Assembly: GCA_039519185.1 (NCBI GenBank) | Contig: CM076851.1 | Span: 47,846,751-47,910,750 of the forward strand | Source of the DNA: Astragalus membranaceus | Lineage: Eukaryota > Streptophyta > Magnoliopsida > Fabales > Fabaceae | Direction: 5' to 3' | Length of the DNA: 64,000 bases | In this document: positions 47,258 through 59,700 of the stretch, one piece after another | Layout: each line of letters begins with the position of its first letter | How positions within the stretch are numbered: the stretch's first letter is position 1 | The notes under the pieces: generated by a model | Seen by the model: only the letters and a program-made list of their open reading frames with translations | What the model was told of the DNA's origin: nothing | Database searches by the model: none | Made by a program: the position numbers and the translations under genes

Positions 47258-48004
47258 CTATTTGGAAGACTTCTGGTGGAAGAGGAGAGCCCCATCTCGC
47301 TCTCCCCGGATCTTCTCCAATTCCTGTTCATCTGAGGCAAGCTTCCCCTCCAACGTAGCAACCTCGGCTTCCAAACCGGGGACCAGGGCCTCGGACTTCT
47401 CAATCTCTTCCCTCAACCTCGGCACCTCCTCAGTTATTTCCTTCGCAAGATCAGCTATTTCCTTCTTCAACATCCCAGCTTTGGCCTCGGCTTCGATCAG
47501 TTCATCCAAACGAGCTTGGAGTTCTCTTTTCTCCTTGTTGAATCTCTCAACCTCCTCACGAGCCTCTGAAAGAAATTCCAAGCAAGCCGTTAATTTGTCG
47601 GACTTGTCCAGCAACTCACCATCAAGCCACAAATTTTTGGCCTCGGAATAGTCATTACCTTGTTCCCTTGGAGAAATTGGTGAATTCGAGCAAATCAGCA
47701 TCTGTCGACCGAGCTCCCCGACCCTTAGACAAGCTTCAAAGTAAGCAAAAGAGACCTCGGCACCGGAGGGATGGTCCACTCTTAGCCTTTTTCCCTTGGA
47801 AAGCGAGCTCGGAAGACCGTGTCTTTTGAGCCTCTGTCTAGAGCTTCGTGGAGTGACCTCCGAGTCCTTTTGATCGACAAGGGGCACGTCCTGATCAACC
47901 GCCGCCTCGGTAACAACCACCGGTGGAGTGGGTATAGAAGAGCCGACCCCGGCGTTGCCACCCTCTGCGACCCCGGCAGAGGTAAGATACTCTGCAAAGG
48001 TCAC
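47258..48004 (-). pseudogene. Antisense ORF, C-terminal coiled-coil part
   Basis: A 248-codon frame. After a P/V-rich start, a basic patch (RQRLKRHGLP, KGKRLR) is followed by long heptad-type helix (about residues 130-240: EEVERFNKEKRELQARLDEL and similar), rich in E, K and L. This matches the C-terminal part of plant retrotransposon antisense-ORF proteins (with the PF04195 region upstream). The function of these proteins is not known. Confidence 0.6.
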
Positions 48005-48424
48005 CGGTTTGGTGAACCAATCTGAAAATTAAGGAAAACAACTCTCAAAACAGACCACGAAAATGCAAAAGAAACGAGACGCTTAGCAGACTTACCAAGG
48101 GAGGCGGCCAGAGCAACGGGGGACTTGGCCTGAGCCTCCAAGATCCTCCTGCACTCAATCCACTTGAGCTTGATGGTGAAGGTCCCCACCCAATCTGACA
48201 CCATCTTCAGGGTCAGAGTCTCCTGCCAGTTTAGTTAGCTTCTTTATAGGAATACCCTGATGTCTCCAGGTCGAAATGCTTCTGACCCCAAGATAGGGGA
48301 AACAAATTCTTTACAACCTTCCCCTGGGCGTCAAGCTTGGCGATCTCCTTCTTCGCCGCGTCGTTCACCGACATCACGTTAAAGAAGCCTTATTTGAAGT
48401 CCCTCGCCGAGTCCGTGACTCGAG

Positions 48425-49130
48425 CTAGCGAAACACGTCAAAAAGAAGAAAGAATACCTTCAAGCGAAAGGGCCGACCCAGTTCCTGCATCACGATCTCG
48501 AAAGTATTTATAAACCCCCAAGAGTTGGGGGTGAGTTGGGAAGGGGCAACCTCCAGGAACCTCAAAACCCTCCTCTGGAACTCAGAGAATGGGACCCTCA
48601 TTCCCATCCTCTAGAAGAAAGCGGAGTAGACAAAAAAATTTCAACCCCGTGACCTCGGAGCACACGGCATCGTCGTCAGAAACGAGCTCCAACCTCCACT
48701 CATGACCTTCACTTCCCACAAATTTCTCAAACTTCCTGAGCATGCTCGGCTTGCTGCGCTCAGCTCGGTAAATGGAGCCCACCGTGCGAATGTCGCTCGA
48801 GATCCACTCGTAAGGGTCCTCGGCCTCGGGCTCTCTCGCCTCATCTCCTGCCACACCTGATGTCTGCCTCGTTGGCTTCCAGCATTGTGCAGAAAGATGG
48901 AAATTCCATACTACATTGCCAGAAGTAGTATCCTGTCCCAGAGGATCGGAGGTCAGAGACACTGCCAACGGCGGCATTAAATTTGAACCACTAGCCTCAG
49001 CTCTATCTGATAATCCCCCTGAAGTCGACCTCTCCTCATCAATAACTGCATGACCCTCGTTGGACTTCCTTAACGACGGCTTACTGGGGGAAACCACGGT
49101 TGCTCTCTCAGAATCTCTTGTCTTCGCCAT
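48425..49130 (-). pseudogene. Antisense ORF, N-terminal PF04195-like part
   Basis: Starts MAKTRDSERATVV at 49130 and runs to about 48600. The frame then shifts, with a stop in the alternative frame, and homology resumes at 48607 with FSEFQRRVLRFLEVAPSQLT, PNSWGFINTFEIV. That block is the 'putative gypsy-type transposon' domain (PF04195, from memory), which has consensus LAPSQLHPNSWAF. Further stops separate it from the coiled-coil part. A decayed gene, on the strand opposite to the retrotransposon. Confidence 0.7.
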
Positions 49131-49660
49131 TTAGATCCAAAGCAAGAAGGAAAAATAAATAAGCCCCGGAAAGCTGGACTTGAACTCGGAATAAAAACGT
49201 TCAGAGAAGCCCCACCGGAGGCTTAACGTCGGAAGAATTTAGAGCGAAACCGTCGCGAGATTATCAACCTCGGAAACCAGGAGCTCAGCGTTGGTTTGCC
49301 AGAAAGTAAGCTCGTCTAGGATTCACTAAACTCGGGAGAATTCAAGGGTAAAGAAACAAAAGGCGCTTATGATTTGGCTTTGAACATCTATTTATAGGGG
49401 TTTTGAACCCGGTAGCTGAAACAACGCTACCCATCCCGAGGCAATTAACGCTCAGGCACAAGAATCTAGGCAATCATTATGACAGGACGTTTCGTTTCAC
49501 TCAAAACGTCACATCTCCCTGATATAATGATGCGTGACACCCCGGAGGCATCTGAGTCAAACCACTGACTTTCCGACTTCAGAGACCGCTTCCGACCCTG
49601 AAAAAAGCATTTTGAACAAGACACATTCAAGCTGAGGCCGCACTCCCGTGACCGACCTCA
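49131..49660. other. Region upstream of the antisense ORF
   Basis: About 530 bases between the antisense start codon and the purine tract. On the minus strand the stretch near 49390 reads 'cccctataaatagatg', a TATA-like box some 260 bases before the start, so an antisense promoter could lie here. Confidence 0.4.
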
Positions 49661-49674
49661 ACTTGGGGGGCAAC
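49661..49674 (+). promoter_or_regulatory. Polypurine tract of the Tat-like element
   Basis: 'acttggggggcaac' directly before TGTTCC of the right LTR. Confidence 0.75.
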
Positions 49675-50097
49675 TGTTCCGGATCGGCCCAAGAGGTCCA
49701 ATATGCATTAGGAACAGCCCAATTCGACAAGGGATCCGGCCCAACAGACAAGCCATCACGCGGAATCAAGATCAACTGATCAAGCTACAGCGCCCCGATC
49801 CAACGGCTTCAGATCGGGCGAGACCTGCGGAGTCCCCTGGCCCGCGTCTATAAATACGGGTCTGCCCACCATATTCAGGTACGCTTCGCTCACTTGTACC
49901 TCTCATTGACTTCTGATTGCTGACTTAGGCATCAGAGTGTCTGCAGGTACCCGACCCCCTGAGTCCAACCTCGGAAGGAGACAACGCTAACGGGAACCAC
50001 CTCAGAAGATCCCGATCCTCAGAACAATCGTCCGACCTCGAGCAAGGAAGCAGACTTTCACAAAACACGGGATACCGACCGCAGATTCCAGATCCCA
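49675..50097 (+). repeat. 3' LTR of the Tat-like element
   Basis: 423 bp, TGTTCC...GATCCCA. It is followed by a partial repeat of its last bases ('gatcccgagaca'). Confidence 0.85.
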
Positions 50098-50120
50098 GAT
50101 CCCGAGACAAGGTACACGAC

Positions 50121-50136
50121 ATTATCATTATTATTG

Positions 50137-50210
<74 letters not shown>

Positions 50211-50211
50211 T
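50121..50211. repeat. (ATT)n microsatellite
   Basis: About 25 near-perfect ATT units, with one 'gttgtt' interruption. Confidence 0.95.
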
Positions 50212-50225
50212 TGCATTGCTAACAT

Positions 50226-50978
50226 GAAAGAAACAAAAACTGATTAATTCATGGCATAAAAATGGTTTCGACTTGGAGTTAAAACAGGAATATTTTTGCA
50301 ACAAGGATGTAATGGCTTAGAACTTTTATTGCCAGTAGTATAATTCATAGTTCAGTGTTTTTTTTCTCGACCATTGTTAGCTACTCACGGAGTGTCTCAA
50401 CGCTTTTAAAGAAGAATTAATCTCCACTCTTGCTTAGCATCAAATTTCGCACTGGCTAACACTGAGTTTGTCGGCTGCGGAAATCGAACTTAATTTGGAG
50501 CACCGGATCGACCCCTCATGTCCCAGGCAGGGAAGGATCCCCTTGCAATAAATTAGGGACATTTGCCCCCACTTAAAATATTATATTGGTTAGAAATATT
50601 TATATAACAAACTTATTTTCCGCCCATAAAAAAAGTTGCCCCATAAGATAATTTTTAAAGTTAAATGTAAAAATTTTACAATAGATAAATAAAATAGAGA
50701 ATAAATTGGTACTACTTTTATCTATGTAATTTGTAGAAGTTTAGGTATTTTAGGTTTTTTTGTAATGAAATTATATATTTTGTAAAAATTTACAATATTT
50801 TTTTAGAAAATATTATAGGCTATTTTTACCCCCCACTAATAAAAATTTATGGATCGGTCACTGATCCCATAGTAGATTATGCCAATGGGCCAATGGTGTT
50901 GGTTTAATTCATCAATTATATCTATTTTTGTTGACAAAACATCTATTATATTGTTTTGCTCACATTTCTTTTTTCTCT
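50226..50978. other. Spacer without recognised genes
   Basis: A/T-rich, with a few G+C-richer stretches (near 50480-50540) but no open frame or repeat I can name. Confidence 0.4.
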
Positions 50979-50996
50979 AATTATACTCTCATAATA

Positions 50997-51124
50997 CCCA
51001 AGAGCACTTGAATGAGATGGTAGGGGTCTCTTCTACCTTAACCAATGTCCTGGTTCGAATTCAGCCTTAGGCATGCAGCAGTGTTAAATCTCTTGAGGGA
51101 GATGCCGGTTTAAACCAAAAAAAA
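50997..51124 (+). mobile_element. tRNA-derived SINE with perfect 18 bp target duplication
   Basis: About 128 bp ending in a poly-A run. It has a tRNA-like head ('gagatggtaggggtctctt') and a box B 'ggttcgaattc' near 51053. The target duplication AATTATACTCTCATAATA is at 50979-50996 and 51125-51142. Length, pol III box, A-tail and long duplication together define a SINE moved by LINE machinery. Confidence 0.92.
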
Positions 51125-51142
51125 AATTATACTCTCATAATA

Positions 51143-52185
51143 TTATGAATACTTTTTTGGCGGTAGAAGCAATTGATTTGAATCGGTCAATTTCCTATAT
51201 CAACGCTTTTAAAAATATCACGAGTTGAGGGTGTAGCAAAGAAGAGCGACCCTTCTCAATTTTTGAGATATAAACTATGCCTCGCAGATCTTGATTTCCC
51301 GAGAAGCAATGTACTTTATGATTTCTATATTGCATCTTGATTATTATAAACACTTAGCACTATGTCTACATAGGTAGAGTAATAGTTAAATCTGCACACA
51401 CAAAAAAGAGTTAAAATAGCTATTTTTGGTTTAAACATTCCGCTACATAGAATTTTGACTAATCCAAATCGAGATGGATGAATCCACTAAAAAGAGTAAG
51501 AGTTTGTTTGATCTTGTTTTGTTTTATAAAAAGAGCATTGCTAATTGTTACGAGATATTTTTGTAAGAAAGAGAAAAATGCATAAAAATAAGACATTTAA
51601 CCAATCAACAACTGATTAACAATACATGGGAGAGTAAGTAGTTATAATTTGTGAGTATTACATACTGTCACATATATGGCATTCTTCCATTTCTTACAAA
51701 AACCTCTCATAACATCTATGTTTTTCTTTATAAAAATTAGTAGAGAACAATATTGTTCTTTTAAAAATTTTAAGAACTACTATTGTTGCACAAAGAAATA
51801 AACTTCATATTTGCTTTCTCTCACAAGCTTGATTGTTGCACATCTCTGGAGGCGGAGCTATGGGCGTTGTACCATGGCTTGAGCTTGACCTGGGGGTGAG
51901 GCTTTCGATTGTAGTTATATTCAAATCTTGTAAGAAATAAAAAAACAATTATCAAATTGCTTCGATACGTATTAAGCCTTTTAGCCATTACAATTACTGA
52001 AATCGGAAGTAACACTCCTCCTATTATTGATGTGTTTTATGTTATCCCATTCCCAGGTTGTGTCAAGGTTATCCCCATTAGGTTTAACCAGATCACAAGA
52101 GGAAGGTTGCTCAAATGTAGTGTATGTGGTGGTTGGAAGTTGGGACTAAGATGATGCCATAATAGATCCAAAAAAATTCAATTAA
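51143..52185. other. Spacer without recognised genes
   Basis: No supportable coding region. Short frames near 51821-52154 show no domain. Confidence 0.4.
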
Positions 52186-52365
52186 ACGAAAGATTTAGAG
52201 ACAGAAAAATCGATCCCTAAATCTGTTGTTAAATCGATCGCTAAATGAGTTGGCGACTGATTTTGTGATGCCGCTAAACCTTTAATTGCTAATGATTAGA
52301 AACCGGTTTAGCAATCGATTTGACATTTCAGTCAATAAAATCAGTCACTAAATGGAACAAGCAGT
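52186..52365. repeat. CACTA-like subterminal motif cluster
   Basis: Several related words: 'aatcgatccctaaatct', 'aatcgatcgctaaatga', 'gactgattttgtgatgccgc', 'aaccggtttagcaatcg', in both orientations. Such arrays are typical near CACTA ends. No CACTA terminus is visible, so this may be a remnant. Confidence 0.35.
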
Positions 52366-53300
52366 CGTAAGAACGAGGAAAAGAGAACTGGTCGCATGCT
52401 GAAAACAGGGGAATAGAGTGCACCAAAGTTGCAAGACGGATCAAAATTGTACGCATAGAAGAGAGGAGAATTGCACAACGAACAAAGAAGAGAAAGGTCA
52501 CGCAGAGAACTGGGGAGGAAAGATCGCACGTTTTATTTGCAGGTAGGTTCTCCCACCAAAGCTTTCTCCCACCAAAGCTTAAAGAACTAAAATTAGGGCA
52601 CAATAAAAAGATACAAAAAAAAACTAGCAGTAAAATAAATGGTATGGTATTTTTCACTTTTCGCAATATAAATAAGGGCATTTTTGGATTTTTGCAATAA
52701 AATCTTTATCCGATCATCTTCTCAACACTATGATTACAATTGTTCCACGTTTTTACCACCACAAATTACACTACCGCTGCAACATTATTCACTCACCCCC
52801 AAACATTTTGTGTAGTCTCGGACCTCTGCTACACGACACACCACAATTGCTGCCACCGCAAGCACTAATCGCTATGTTTATTTTAAAATCTCAATAGATT
52901 TTACCATTTGAAAAAAATCTTAGATACAGCAGCTTCAGAAAAAATTGGGCAAGTTATTTTGAAATCCGTAATTTCTCCATAGAAAGAAATCTAAACCAAA
53001 CATATTGCTTGGCTTCAGAGACTAGTAGTAGGCTAAAAGTGATACCAAAGAAATCGTTCCCTAATCTTATCAAGTAAAGAACATCACTTAACACATACCA
53101 AAAAAAAAAAAAAACATCACCTAACCCAAAATATGAAAAATATTGGCTGGTAAAATGTATTTTAACTAGAAAGGTAGAAAAATAGTCAAAAATAGGATCA
53201 TATAACAAAATAACCCAGAAATATTTAATATAACCGTCAACCATTCATTCTGTCATACATTCCTCTCATATTATAAAATATTCAAGGATGTATTCATTAA
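52366..53300. other. Spacer downstream of the epimerase gene
   Basis: No gene is recognised. A small tandem pair 'ctcccaccaaagctt' lies at about 52550. Confidence 0.4.
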
Positions 53301-53757
53301 CCAACAACATTTAGTAATAAACAATTCATAGGGATCTAAGAATCCAAAATACTACATAGATTCAAAAGGAATCCCTCTGGGTCTGGGCCATCCAATTCAA
53401 CGTGAAAATCTGTGGAATTGTAGGCCGTATGGTAACAAACTCTTCTGCTTTATGCTTTGTTCAGTTTGTTATGACCACACTAATCATCCATAATAGGGGA
53501 AAAAACAAAAGTTCAATAAAATCGTATCCAACATGAGTTCATCCGTCCAACAGACTTGAATGGAACATGTAGAGGCAAAATTATTGAGAAAACTTTCCTT
53601 CCATCATCCATAAATGTTGCAACAGGCTACCTGCAAAACATTTTCTATTAAACTCTTTCGTATCCAAGATTTAATGTGGAACCGTAGAAGACAGTTGTTG
53701 AAACATGTCAGTTTATAGTTATTACCTGTACAGGACACAGAACACAACAATGATCTT
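53301..53757 (-). other. Putative 3' UTR of the epimerase, with an intron
   Basis: After the stop codon the minus strand has a donor 'tacag/gtaata' (exon end 53726) and an acceptor 'tttgcag/gtagcc' (exon start 53630), so a ~95 bp intron may lie in the 3' UTR. Inferred from motifs only. Confidence 0.4.
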
Positions 53758-56700
53758 TCAGCTGCCCTGAAGAACTCTCTGGGGATCAAGCTGCCCACTA
53801 CAGTAACTAGATGGAACAGCTGAAAGCTCTAGTCTTCCTTTCCATTCTTCTCCAGGTTTCAAAGTGATAGACTTTTCAATAGCTGCAGCCTCTACACAAA
53901 GCATATGCTTATACTCATCATCACCAAAATCAGCCATAGCCTTTGCTTTCTTATCCCAAGGATTCCACACCACTGGATACATAGAAATTAAATTAAATAA
54001 TAAACAAAGGTTAGCCTGACAGCCACTTAAATTTGATAACTTAGATAATGATCAAAAAAATTTGATAACTCAGAAGTTACAACTTAATTGTAATAAAAGG
54101 CTTATGTAGTAATCTAATTAATTCACTGTTTTGTTTGTATTGAATGAAATCGATCAATTTCATGCTTCTGATTCTCCCAAAGTTTTATTTTTACTGGCTT
54201 TTATAAAAAATCCCACATGACTATATTACAATTTACAACCCATGCCCAAATATCCTCAATTAAGAATCCAAAGGTATTCAAGAGAGACTAGGAAAATGAC
54301 ATTGCTAGGTCAAACCAGAGTTGCTGCAAGATTATTCAAATTCGCCGAATTGTTACTTGGTATTTCTTACAAAGTTACAGCAAAATATTAGACATGGAAG
54401 TTAAAACAAACATGTATTTTATCCTATGCTCTACCAGGAAATCCGAATTTCAACCCTACTTCATCCATTCTTGTATATTTTACACATACGAAGAAGATGA
54501 GCCTGATAATACTCACCAGCATCAGGAAGGCCATCTTTACGCAAAACAAATGTCCTCTTTTTTTCATGATCAATAATTGCAATCTTTGTAGGAGTGCTAA
54601 GATATATCTTGTCAACCTATCATATCAAGAAAAAGAGAAGGATCGGTTCACACTTGAAATAACCTGTGAAACATCGATACATGATAATTGGCTACATATA
54701 TTGAACAGGATCAGCCGGGTCGGGTCAGACACCTGTTTTTGTTTCTTTTGTTCTTTCCTTTTTCTTTAACTTTATTTTCTAGGGAAGCTATATTTGTTTC
54801 AGATATGGGTTGGGTCCAACCAATACCCAGATATGAAATGGGTGGCATGGCATCAACCAACAGATCCGGGCAAAGGTCACCCCTAATTACAGCAAAAGTA
54901 TAAAATGGAAGGGTGAAAAAATAATTAAAGACCAGAAATAAAAAAAGAAAAGACAGGAAAAAGAATATGGCTGAGGTGGGGGAGGCGGGGATGGTGGTAC
55001 GGGGATGGCGAAGAAGCAACTATTTAATTGTTCCTGCAAATGAAAAATAGAAACCAACACACACGGGCGCGTACACACAAACAATAAAATAAAAACATCA
55101 TTTGGTATAAATATTTGCAACCCATTTTTGACACAAAGTCAACAATAGCAAAAGAATATATATATATAAATATTTTAAATAAATGAAAAAGATATTTAGG
55201 AACAATAAATCGTTACGGTATTTCCAACATAACAAGCAGTTCTCATTCTTCTCTTTTGCTGATTAAAAATCTGACTTTATTCGATTCACAACATTTAGTT
55301 AAGTGAAAATTAAAGACATGTTCAATTTAATTCAGTCAAATCAATGTACTGAAATAAATCCATATCCTACATTTAATACCAACATCTCTGCTTCCTAAGA
55401 CAAAGTAGAAGGGAAAAATTATACATACTTCTGATTCAAACGTTAAAGCATCCCCCTGTTCAGTAAAGCGCTCCTTGTTCTGCAAGTTGTCAAGATAATC
55501 CAGAGTCTCTAATCCCTCTACCCGAACTTCACTGAATACATGCAAATTAACTGGTTAGATGCTCCATCTATATATCCATTTGCATAACATCAACAACAAA
55601 AATAATTTTCTTTTAAGTAAGCTAGAGAAAACAATCAGAAAAATTAAGTCAAATTAGAAGATAAAACATAGCAAAATAGATACAAGACAGTATATAATTC
55701 CACCAGCTGAAAGTTGAGAAATTTAACCAAACGTATAATAAGGCGAAGGACTCCTAGCTTAGAGGTGAAAGTTGGGGACCATACCATAGAGCAAGTCACA
55801 CGGTTCAAATATATTGGGTCCATTATACAAAATAACAGATAAATAGAGGGAGATGTAAACCATCGGATTCAAGCGGGATGGTTGAAATAGGAGAGCTTTG
55901 GGTATTTTATGTGATAAAATTTTATTGCACAGTTGTAACTGACAATGTTGTATGGATAAACTCAGTGTAGAAGAGATGAGAATGTTGTGATGGATGAATG
56001 GCAAGACTAGACGACACGAGATTTTGAATGAGAGCATTAGAAAGAGGGTTGGAATGGCACCTACTGCAGAAAGATGGTTTGATCCCAGCTAAGGTGGTTT
56101 AGGCACGTATGGAGGAGGTTCTGTAGTAAGGAGAGTAGATCAGATGGAGGGCAACCCAATAGCTATAGGCAGAGAAAGGCAAAACTATTAAGAAAGACTT
56201 AGAGGCCAATAGTTCCACTATAGATATGATTCAACCACTATGTCGGCGACTGATCTATGACCGTATCAACCTAGTGGGATAAGGCTGTGATGTTGTTGTT
56301 GTCATCGTCGTCCTCAAACACAAATCACAAAATTTAACCAGACAAAGTAATAGTATTTTGCAATCTGCAAATTTCATTCAATACGTATTGTTTCTAAATC
56401 ATCACACTTGGAAAATGTTCGGTTCTTCACTTTGAGCATCTTGAACTGGATCTCAACCAAAAGATACAGCTCTATCCCACTAAGTGAGGTTCAACAAGAT
56501 GTGGACCAACTCATACCAATGAACAGTACAACAAAATGAATTTCCACTAAAACAATTTAAAGCAACGTCTTTTAATGGTTTCTCATAAAGGTTTCTTATG
56601 CCTTCCCTCTATCGCTTCTAAGGCATCCAAAGCTATATATTCCCTCCTACTCATGCCACCAAATTAAAAGCTCCAGCAATAATATGCTTTGAGATCTTTT

Positions 56701-59700
56701 CAATTCAAATTCACCTGTTTAGTATTAAATTAACCTGTTCAGGGGTGTTCATAGGTTGATTTGGTTTGGGATTGGAATAAAAAAAATCCAAACCAATTAT
56801 ATTTAATTGGATTGGATTGATCTGGATCATTGGGTTAAAAAAATCATTGATTAATTTTTAAAACCATTGACCTCACATATTATCTTTTTTTCGTATGAAA
56901 TATTGAATTGTATATCACTGCAAATTAAAAAAGATTCCTTCTTCAATGATTCTAATTCTAAATATAATTAAATCAATTTCAAGTGTTAATATTCCTTTTG
57001 AGTTTTAATTAATATTTAGCTTTTTCTACAATCATAACTTTACATCCCTAGTTAATCTCTTTACTTAAAATATGATAACATTATTACATAGTAAACATAA
57101 CCACAGACACTTGGTAACACTAGATGAGAATGTAAAAATGAAAAAGAAAAAAAAAACAATAGAGGAGAGTTCTAAGTACTAATGTCTAAATTTGGATTTG
57201 GAAGTTATCAGTTTGCGTTAAAAAGATCTGAGAATTGAAGCAATTATAGTTGGTTTTGGTTCGGGTTTGACGTGAAGTGTCCAAATTATTCAAACCAATC
57301 TAAAATTAGATAGGCATCGAGTCGATTCGGTATGACAAACACCCCTACGCCTATTGTTGCAATAAAGAACAATTGGATCTGCCTTATGACCAACTATAAC
57401 AACCAATCATCACTATTTTGGTTATAAAACTTACCAATTAATAGTATATTGATTTGAACTATCATTACCATTAACCACGGTTCCAATCATGCCAGGGTGC
57501 TAGTGCAGTGGTTGTACTGCCTAGCCTTTATCTTCGGGGGCAGGATTCAATCGCCATAGGAGACAGTTTGTAATATTTCCTCCTCCCCCTTACTATTAAT
57601 AGTAAAGCCCCAATCCCCACCCCCTTTTAAAAAAAAAAAAGGGTTGCAACCAAACAGACAGCAAGATGCTAAATATGACAACAGAGTTAATTTATAATAA
57701 CAGAAAAACAAATAATACTAAACTGTGATACTGAATTGTGAGGCAAACATAGTCCAAGCGCTTACCTTATGTCTGATACAGAGAAATATGTATGATAAGC
57801 AAATGTGAACGAAAATGGCTTCCCATCACTGTTTGTGTTCCTAATTCGAGATGTCAACATCAAGTCTCCTCCTGGTCCCACGGCTACCCTAAGACGATAC
57901 TCAAAACTACAGACAAAAAGAAAGGCATACAGTAGAAGAAAGTTATAAGCAATTTTGACTATGAACAAAGATATCAGAGTTAAACAAGATAGCAACAAAA
58001 GAAGTAAACACAAGTAACAAAATGCTGAATGTCTTCCATAGATACCTGTGAGGCCAACTTTTAATGTCTTCCTCAGAGGGTTTGAGAATCAAATCAACAA
58101 AGGCTTTGCTCAAAGTATTTGTTGGAAAAGGAGGAGGGTCATCATCAATGGTCCAGAACCGATTTCTAGCAAATCCATGTTGGTCAAGAGTGCCATGGCT
58201 TCCAAACTGCAAACGGAGAAAAAATTTCCTTCACTATGTAATCCGGAATGTGATGATAATATTAATAACAATCAAAAGTTTTGGAAGGCCACTTAGAAAT
58301 TGTAATGAAGTTCGGAAATAGATCATATGATTTACAATTACATTATTTTAATTTCTTTTGCAAGGCCACTTAGAAATTTTTGGTATATGTCACCTCTTAC
58401 TTTTTTGTATTCTTTTTCATTTTTTAATAAAAACAAAGTAGGATCTCAGTATTATATCAGATTTAGTTTTGATCAAGACAGCAGCAAATCTAGAAGGAAA
58501 ATCCTTAAAAAAACAAATTCTCATTATGAGCAAGGGTGATGCTAAAAGTTCAAGGCCATATCAATTATCAAAATCATAAATGTTCAGGGTGACTACCTTA
58601 GGACGTTGTTACTTTAACATATCCTATATTCACTGTTTGAGGTGTATTCTTTAAGCACATTGCTGTTTGGGGTTAGGGTGACTTTTTTTATTTTGTTGTT
58701 TATTTTACAGATTTTGGACTGTTAAGTATTCCTATTCTTATTAAAGGCTGGCTATGGACTACTTCACCAACTTTTTGACTAGTCAAACTAAGTGATTAGT
58801 ATGCTCAACTCTCAAAATGACAACAATGATTGTCTATGAATTATGGCAGCAATTGCTCTCATGTGGGGTTGTTATGCTATTGAATTTAATTTTCTGGCAG
58901 GGATGTAATGAGCTAGAATTTATCGTTACAGAACAACTAAAATCTTAAGATTGTTAAGTTTTAAGAATACATGAACCATTAAAACTTTCACCTCTCATCT
59001 CTCTTCTCCCCCTTCTTCTCCACTTTTTATCCAAAAGAGTATTATCATGATGAAATCAATCATGGAAAACAGAAATAGTAAAGAAGTACATACTTGCGGA
59101 AAGCATATCGGAATCCCTCCACGAATAGCCTTTGGAGGCTTAAATGTAGCCTGCACGAGGAACAAGATAATAATAAACATGACGGATCATAGACTATTTC
59201 ATCAACATGAGTTGAAATTTTTCAAAACCACAGTCACACTCACACGGACAGACCATATCAAAATACTTTGGCTAATCCAGATTGACTGCTATTAAAGTGA
59301 AGATTAATATGTTAAGGTGCCAACATAGTTGAGATGTTAGTAAAGTAAATGCAGTGATGCTTTTGCAAACTAATTTTTGCTTAAAAAAAAGCAAAGATTA
59401 ATATAAGCTATTCATACATTTAACATTTAGCATTTTATACACTGTTTTAAAAGCAAGATAGAAACTCGTGAATTTCCAAGACAATTTCGATTCAGTCCTC
59501 TACAACGATAGAAGATGAAGTTTGATATTAATGTTCTCTAAAAGAAAATCAACAAATCAAACTACCTAAAGATCCTATAGTTATTAGAAGTCAAGTTACG
59601 TTTTCTGATCACTTGATGCACGAAATGTCATTCATCGTAGCAAACCTAATTGAGATCTAAAGTATGCAATTAGTTTCGTTTTTCCTTTTCCATCTGTCTT

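Larger units (their letters stand above)
46129..50097 (+). mobile_element. Non-autonomous Tat-like LTR element with antisense ORF
   Basis: LTRs at 46129-46551 and 49675-50097 are each 423 bp and about 95% identical (21 differences counted by eye). A purine tract 'acttggggggcaac' precedes the right LTR, fixing the plus orientation. No gag or pol is visible. Instead, minus-strand frames (47258-49130) encode a protein of the type found as an extra antisense ORF in Tat-lineage elements. No convincing 5 bp duplication directly flanks the LTRs; TTATT on the left and TTATC about 24 bp beyond the right LTR are the nearest match, so the right border is uncertain. Confidence 0.8.

Noticed and set aside
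47232..47651. 139-codon plus-strand frame
   Set aside because: It is the shadow of the coiled-coil antisense ORF on the minus strand.
52186..52365. A further complete CACTA element
   Set aside because: Subterminal-like words are present but no CACTA/TAGTG terminus was found on either side, so only a motif cluster is reported.
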